Positions 5,623-7,803 of a stretch of DNA of 7,803 nucleotides are shown in pieces. Both the position numbers and the translations under genes were made by a program. Source of the stretch: Phycisphaerales bacterium UBA7708 (GTDB lineage: Bacteria; Planctomycetota; Phycisphaerae; Sedimentisphaerales; Anaerohalosphaeraceae). Location: NCBI GenBank assembly GCA_002482415.1, contig DLFY01000063.1, forward strand, positions 905 to 8,707. Direction: 5' to 3'. The stretch's first letter is position 1. Every line of letters begins with the position of its first letter. Below the pieces are notes generated by a model, which was not told where the DNA came from, made no database searches, and worked only from the letters and a program-made list of their open reading frames with translations.

Positions 5623-7803
5623 ATGTATCGATGGTTAAAAGTAATATTGTTAATGTGGTGTATGGCCGGGGTGGGTTTTGCGGCCAAGGAGTCGCCGCTG
5701 AATGTGGATGTATTTTTCGGCTGGGATGGCTGCTACAAGCCGATGGAGTGGATGCCGGTGGAAATCAATATCTCCGGCACACTTAAAGAGCCGTTTGCCG
5801 GTCGGATTGAGCTATCCGGCCAGCAGGACGGCCTGAACCGGCTCAATGTCGCCCATGAGTTTGTGCTGACGCCGCAGATGCCGCTGTATGTGCCGCTGTC
5901 AACCAAGCTGACGTATGCCGCCGATAGCTGCACGGCGCAGATTAAAGACGACCGCGGCCGGGTGGTCTGGTCCAGCGATTTTATGTTATGGGATTTTTCT
6001 CAGAACAGCCGTGGCCTGATGGCCGTCAACCAGCAGGATTTGCTGATTGGCCTTATAGGACGCGGAAAATTCGGCCTGGTGATGCTGCCGGAAAAAACCG
6101 CGACGATTTGCGGCGAGGGGGCCGGCGAAGTGTATCTCAAAGATAAACTGCCCAGAGCCATGCCGTGGGACTGGACCGGCTATGTCTGTCTGGATGCCCT
6201 GATTCTGTACGACCTGCAATGGGACAGCATCCGCGCCGAACAGTGGAAGGCCCTGACCGAATGGGTCTCCAACGGCGGCCGGCTGATGGTGATTCTGGGG
6301 TCCAATCCCATACCCGTCGATTGTCCGTTGCTCAAAATGCTGCCGCTGGATATTGCCCAGCAGCAGCAGATGAACGTCGATGCCGCACTGGATAAAGTCG
6401 GCACTGGGGCAATCGTGCCTGCCTGGCCCATCACACTGCGGCCCGATGCGGTTTTGTGGAAACTTGAGGCCGACAGCAGCGGCCAGGGCATTTTTGCCTC
6501 GGGCTGGACGGGCTTCGGCAAGGCGGCGGTGCTGGGATTTGACCCCGACCTGCTGGCCGAGGCTTTCAAAAAAGAATCGGAAAAACTGTGGATTCGCTGG
6601 CTGGGAAAGATTCTGGAAGAGCCTGTGGAAGAAGCCCTCGATAATGCCGGAAACAAGATTCTTGAAAGTGAGGATTCTGCATTGATGGGTATTAAGCCTG
6701 GGGCATTGTCGCGAAAGCTGGTATGCAAATCCGACCTGCCCGCCGACAAAGATGCGAATTCAGGCAATCAATACCGCCGTTCCTATAATTATCGTGTCAA
6801 TCCGGGCCTGTCGGCGGCCAACCGGGTGATGGAGTTTCTCTATGATATCCCGCAGATGCGTCCGCTGAGTGTCTGGTGGGTGGTGCTGCTGCTGGTCCTG
6901 CTGGCGGTGCTGCTGGGGCCGGTGGATTATCTGCTGCTCAAAAAAATCGATAAACTGCCCTGGACCTGGGTGACCTGTGCGGCCTGGATCATCATTTTTT
7001 CGGCAGGCTCCTACTGGGGTGTCCAGGCCCTGCGTGCCGGCGATATGCAGGTTCGTGCAGTATCCGTCAGCGATGGATTCTCCGGCGGCGCCGGCTGGAA
7101 CACGGGCTATTGCGGGCTGTTCTCCCCGGGCAGTGAATCGTATGTGCCCACCAAATTGAAACCCAGGCAATGGTGGTCGGCGGTGGCGCCCTCACAGGAC
7201 TATATGTATTCCTATTCGCGTCAGAAGGCGCTGCGAACCCTCTATTGCAATCAATATGACGGCGGAAATCTGCCGTCTTTAATACCGGTTCATATCTGGA
7301 CGATGCAGTGTCTTCTGGTGGAAGAGCCGATTGCCTCACTCCCGATGGAAGCGACAATTACCCAAAACGGCGAAGCCATCCGGGTGGTGGTTGAAAACCG
7401 GGGTTTGCAGGCCATCCTTCGGGGCGTTGTCCTGCTCAGAGATGGGCGGCTGTTCGCGTTTGACCGTGTCGAAGCCGGGGCCAGCCGTGAATTCAGCGGC
7501 TCGATTACAACCGGAGATAGCTGGATGAGCTGGGGAGGCTCTACAAGAGCCATCAATCCGTATTATTACGACAGCCCAGAACAGCAGCGGCCGGATTATC
7601 TGGCGGCGGTATGCTGGTCGCAGGGTGCCCGCCAGCGGAGCGAAGCGATGGCAGCCTATCTCCGGACCGGCACGATGGCGGTGGTCTGTGCCGAATACGA
7701 CCAGCCGCCGATTCCATTGGGCCTTAAAGACCAGACATTCGGCCAGAATCATTTGCAGTATGTACGACAAGTAACCAGAATCACTCAGGATAACGGAAGG
7801 TGA
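5623..7803 (+). CDS. Secreted-anchored membrane protein with GATase-like domain, function unknown
   Basis: The protein has 726 residues from ATG 5623, which is preferred over ATG 5602 (733 residues) because of its ribosome binding site. The shorter form also begins cleanly with a signal peptide, MYRWLKVILLMWCMAGVGFA, with likely cleavage before AKES. A beta-rich domain follows at about 25-130, opening with VDVFFGWDGCYKPMEWMPVE. A GATase-like Rossmann region spans about 185-310, with strand LDALILYD, AEQWKALTEWVSNGGRLMVILG (206-226), and GFGKAAVLGFDPDLL from 297. No catalytic GxCxG elbow is visible, so it is probably not an amidotransferase. Two helices at about 416-438 and 447-467 flank the short basic turn KKIDK with its characteristic GPVDYLLLKK and LPWTWVT motifs. 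The remaining 255 residues are probably extracytoplasmic. It starts 37 nt after the permease stop and may be an accessory subunit of that transporter. I recognise the architecture from planctomycete-like genomes but no named function. Confidence 0.85.
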   Translation: MYRWLKVILLMWCMAGVGFAAKESPLNVDVFFGWDGCYKPMEWMPVEINISGTLKEPFAGRIELSGQQDGLNRLNVAHEFVLTPQMPLYVPLSTKLTYAADSCTAQIKDDRGRVVWSSDFMLWDFSQNSRGLMAVNQQDLLIGLIGRGKFGLVMLPEKTATICGEGAGEVYLKDKLPRAMPWDWTGYVCLDALILYDLQWDSIRAEQWKALTEWVSNGGRLMVILGSNPIPVDCPLLKMLPLDIAQQQQMNVDAALDKVGTGAIVPAWPITLRPDAVLWKLEADSSGQGIFASGWTGFGKAAVLGFDPDLLAEAFKKESEKLWIRWLGKILEEPVEEALDNAGNKILESEDSALMGIKPGALSRKLVCKSDLPADKDANSGNQYRRSYNYRVNPGLSAANRVMEFLYDIPQMRPLSVWWVVLLLVLLAVLLGPVDYLLLKKIDKLPWTWVTCAAWIIIFSAGSYWGVQALRAGDMQVRAVSVSDGFSGGAGWNTGYCGLFSPGSESYVPTKLKPRQWWSAVAPSQDYMYSYSRQKALRTLYCNQYDGGNLPSLIPVHIWTMQCLLVEEPIASLPMEATITQNGEAIRVVVENRGLQAILRGVVLLRDGRLFAFDRVEAGASREFSGSITTGDSWMSWGGSTRAINPYYYDSPEQQRPDYLAAVCWSQGARQRSEAMAAYLRTGTMAVVCAEYDQPPIPLGLKDQTFGQNHLQYVRQVTRITQDNGR

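Noticed and set aside
5623..5682. Lipoprotein signal in the last protein
   Set aside because: A Cys is present in the hydrophobic stretch (LLMWCMAG), but the preceding residues LMW do not form a lipobox; ordinary signal peptidase cleavage after GFA is more likely.
6178..6580. Active glutamine amidotransferase in the last protein
   Set aside because: The fold signature is visible, but no GxCxG nucleophile elbow or following His-x-Glu pair can be found.
1..7803. Defence island, CRISPR, mobile element or prophage content
   Set aside because: There are no direct repeat arrays, transposase motifs, terminal repeats, nuclease genes or toxin-like genes; all sequence is explained by five envelope and chaperone-type genes.

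Overview
The window is a single co-directional run of five genes on the + strand: a MoxR-type AAA+ ATPase (5' end missing), a DUF58 protein, a BatA-like von Willebrand factor A (VWA) membrane protein, a double-length ABC-2 type permease, and a secreted/membrane protein with a glutamine-amidotransferase-like (GATase-like) fold. Gaps between genes run from 0 to about 37 nt. No terminator-like hairpin, RNA gene, mobile element, CRISPR array or non-coding stretch over 300 nt was seen, so it reads as one operon that begins upstream of base 1.

Organism: the combination MoxR - DUF58 - BatA-like VWA - ABC permease - large GATase-like membrane protein, in moderately GC-rich DNA with a Gram-negative-type signal peptide, best fits the Planctomycetota / Verrucomicrobiota / Lentisphaerota assemblage. 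A Phycisphaerae-like planctomycete is my first guess. This rests on gene order and protein style and is inference only; no marker gene is present.

Layout: 1-798 MoxR C-terminal two-thirds; 799-1716 DUF58, starting on the base after the MoxR stop; 1732-3699 VWA protein; 3729-5585 permease built from two homologous halves; 5623-7803 (or from 5602) signal peptide, beta-rich domain, GATase-like domain, two membrane helices and a C-terminal extracytoplasmic domain. The window ends exactly on the last gene's stop codon.

How they may work together: MoxR ATPases are known to pair with VWA proteins and act as chaperone-like remodelling machines on metal-ion-dependent adhesion site (MIDAS) proteins. 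DUF58 is the usual cytoplasmic partner and the BatA-like protein the membrane-anchored one. The permease and the last protein suggest an envelope-located ABC system whose assembly or activity the MoxR/VWA pair could control. The permease's ATPase is not in the window and would be expected close by, probably upstream. The genes belong to known families. The less ordinary points are the internal duplication of the permease, the GATase-like folds inferred in both large membrane proteins, and AT-rich patches in the permease gene, one of which carries a promoter-like sequence ahead of the last gene.
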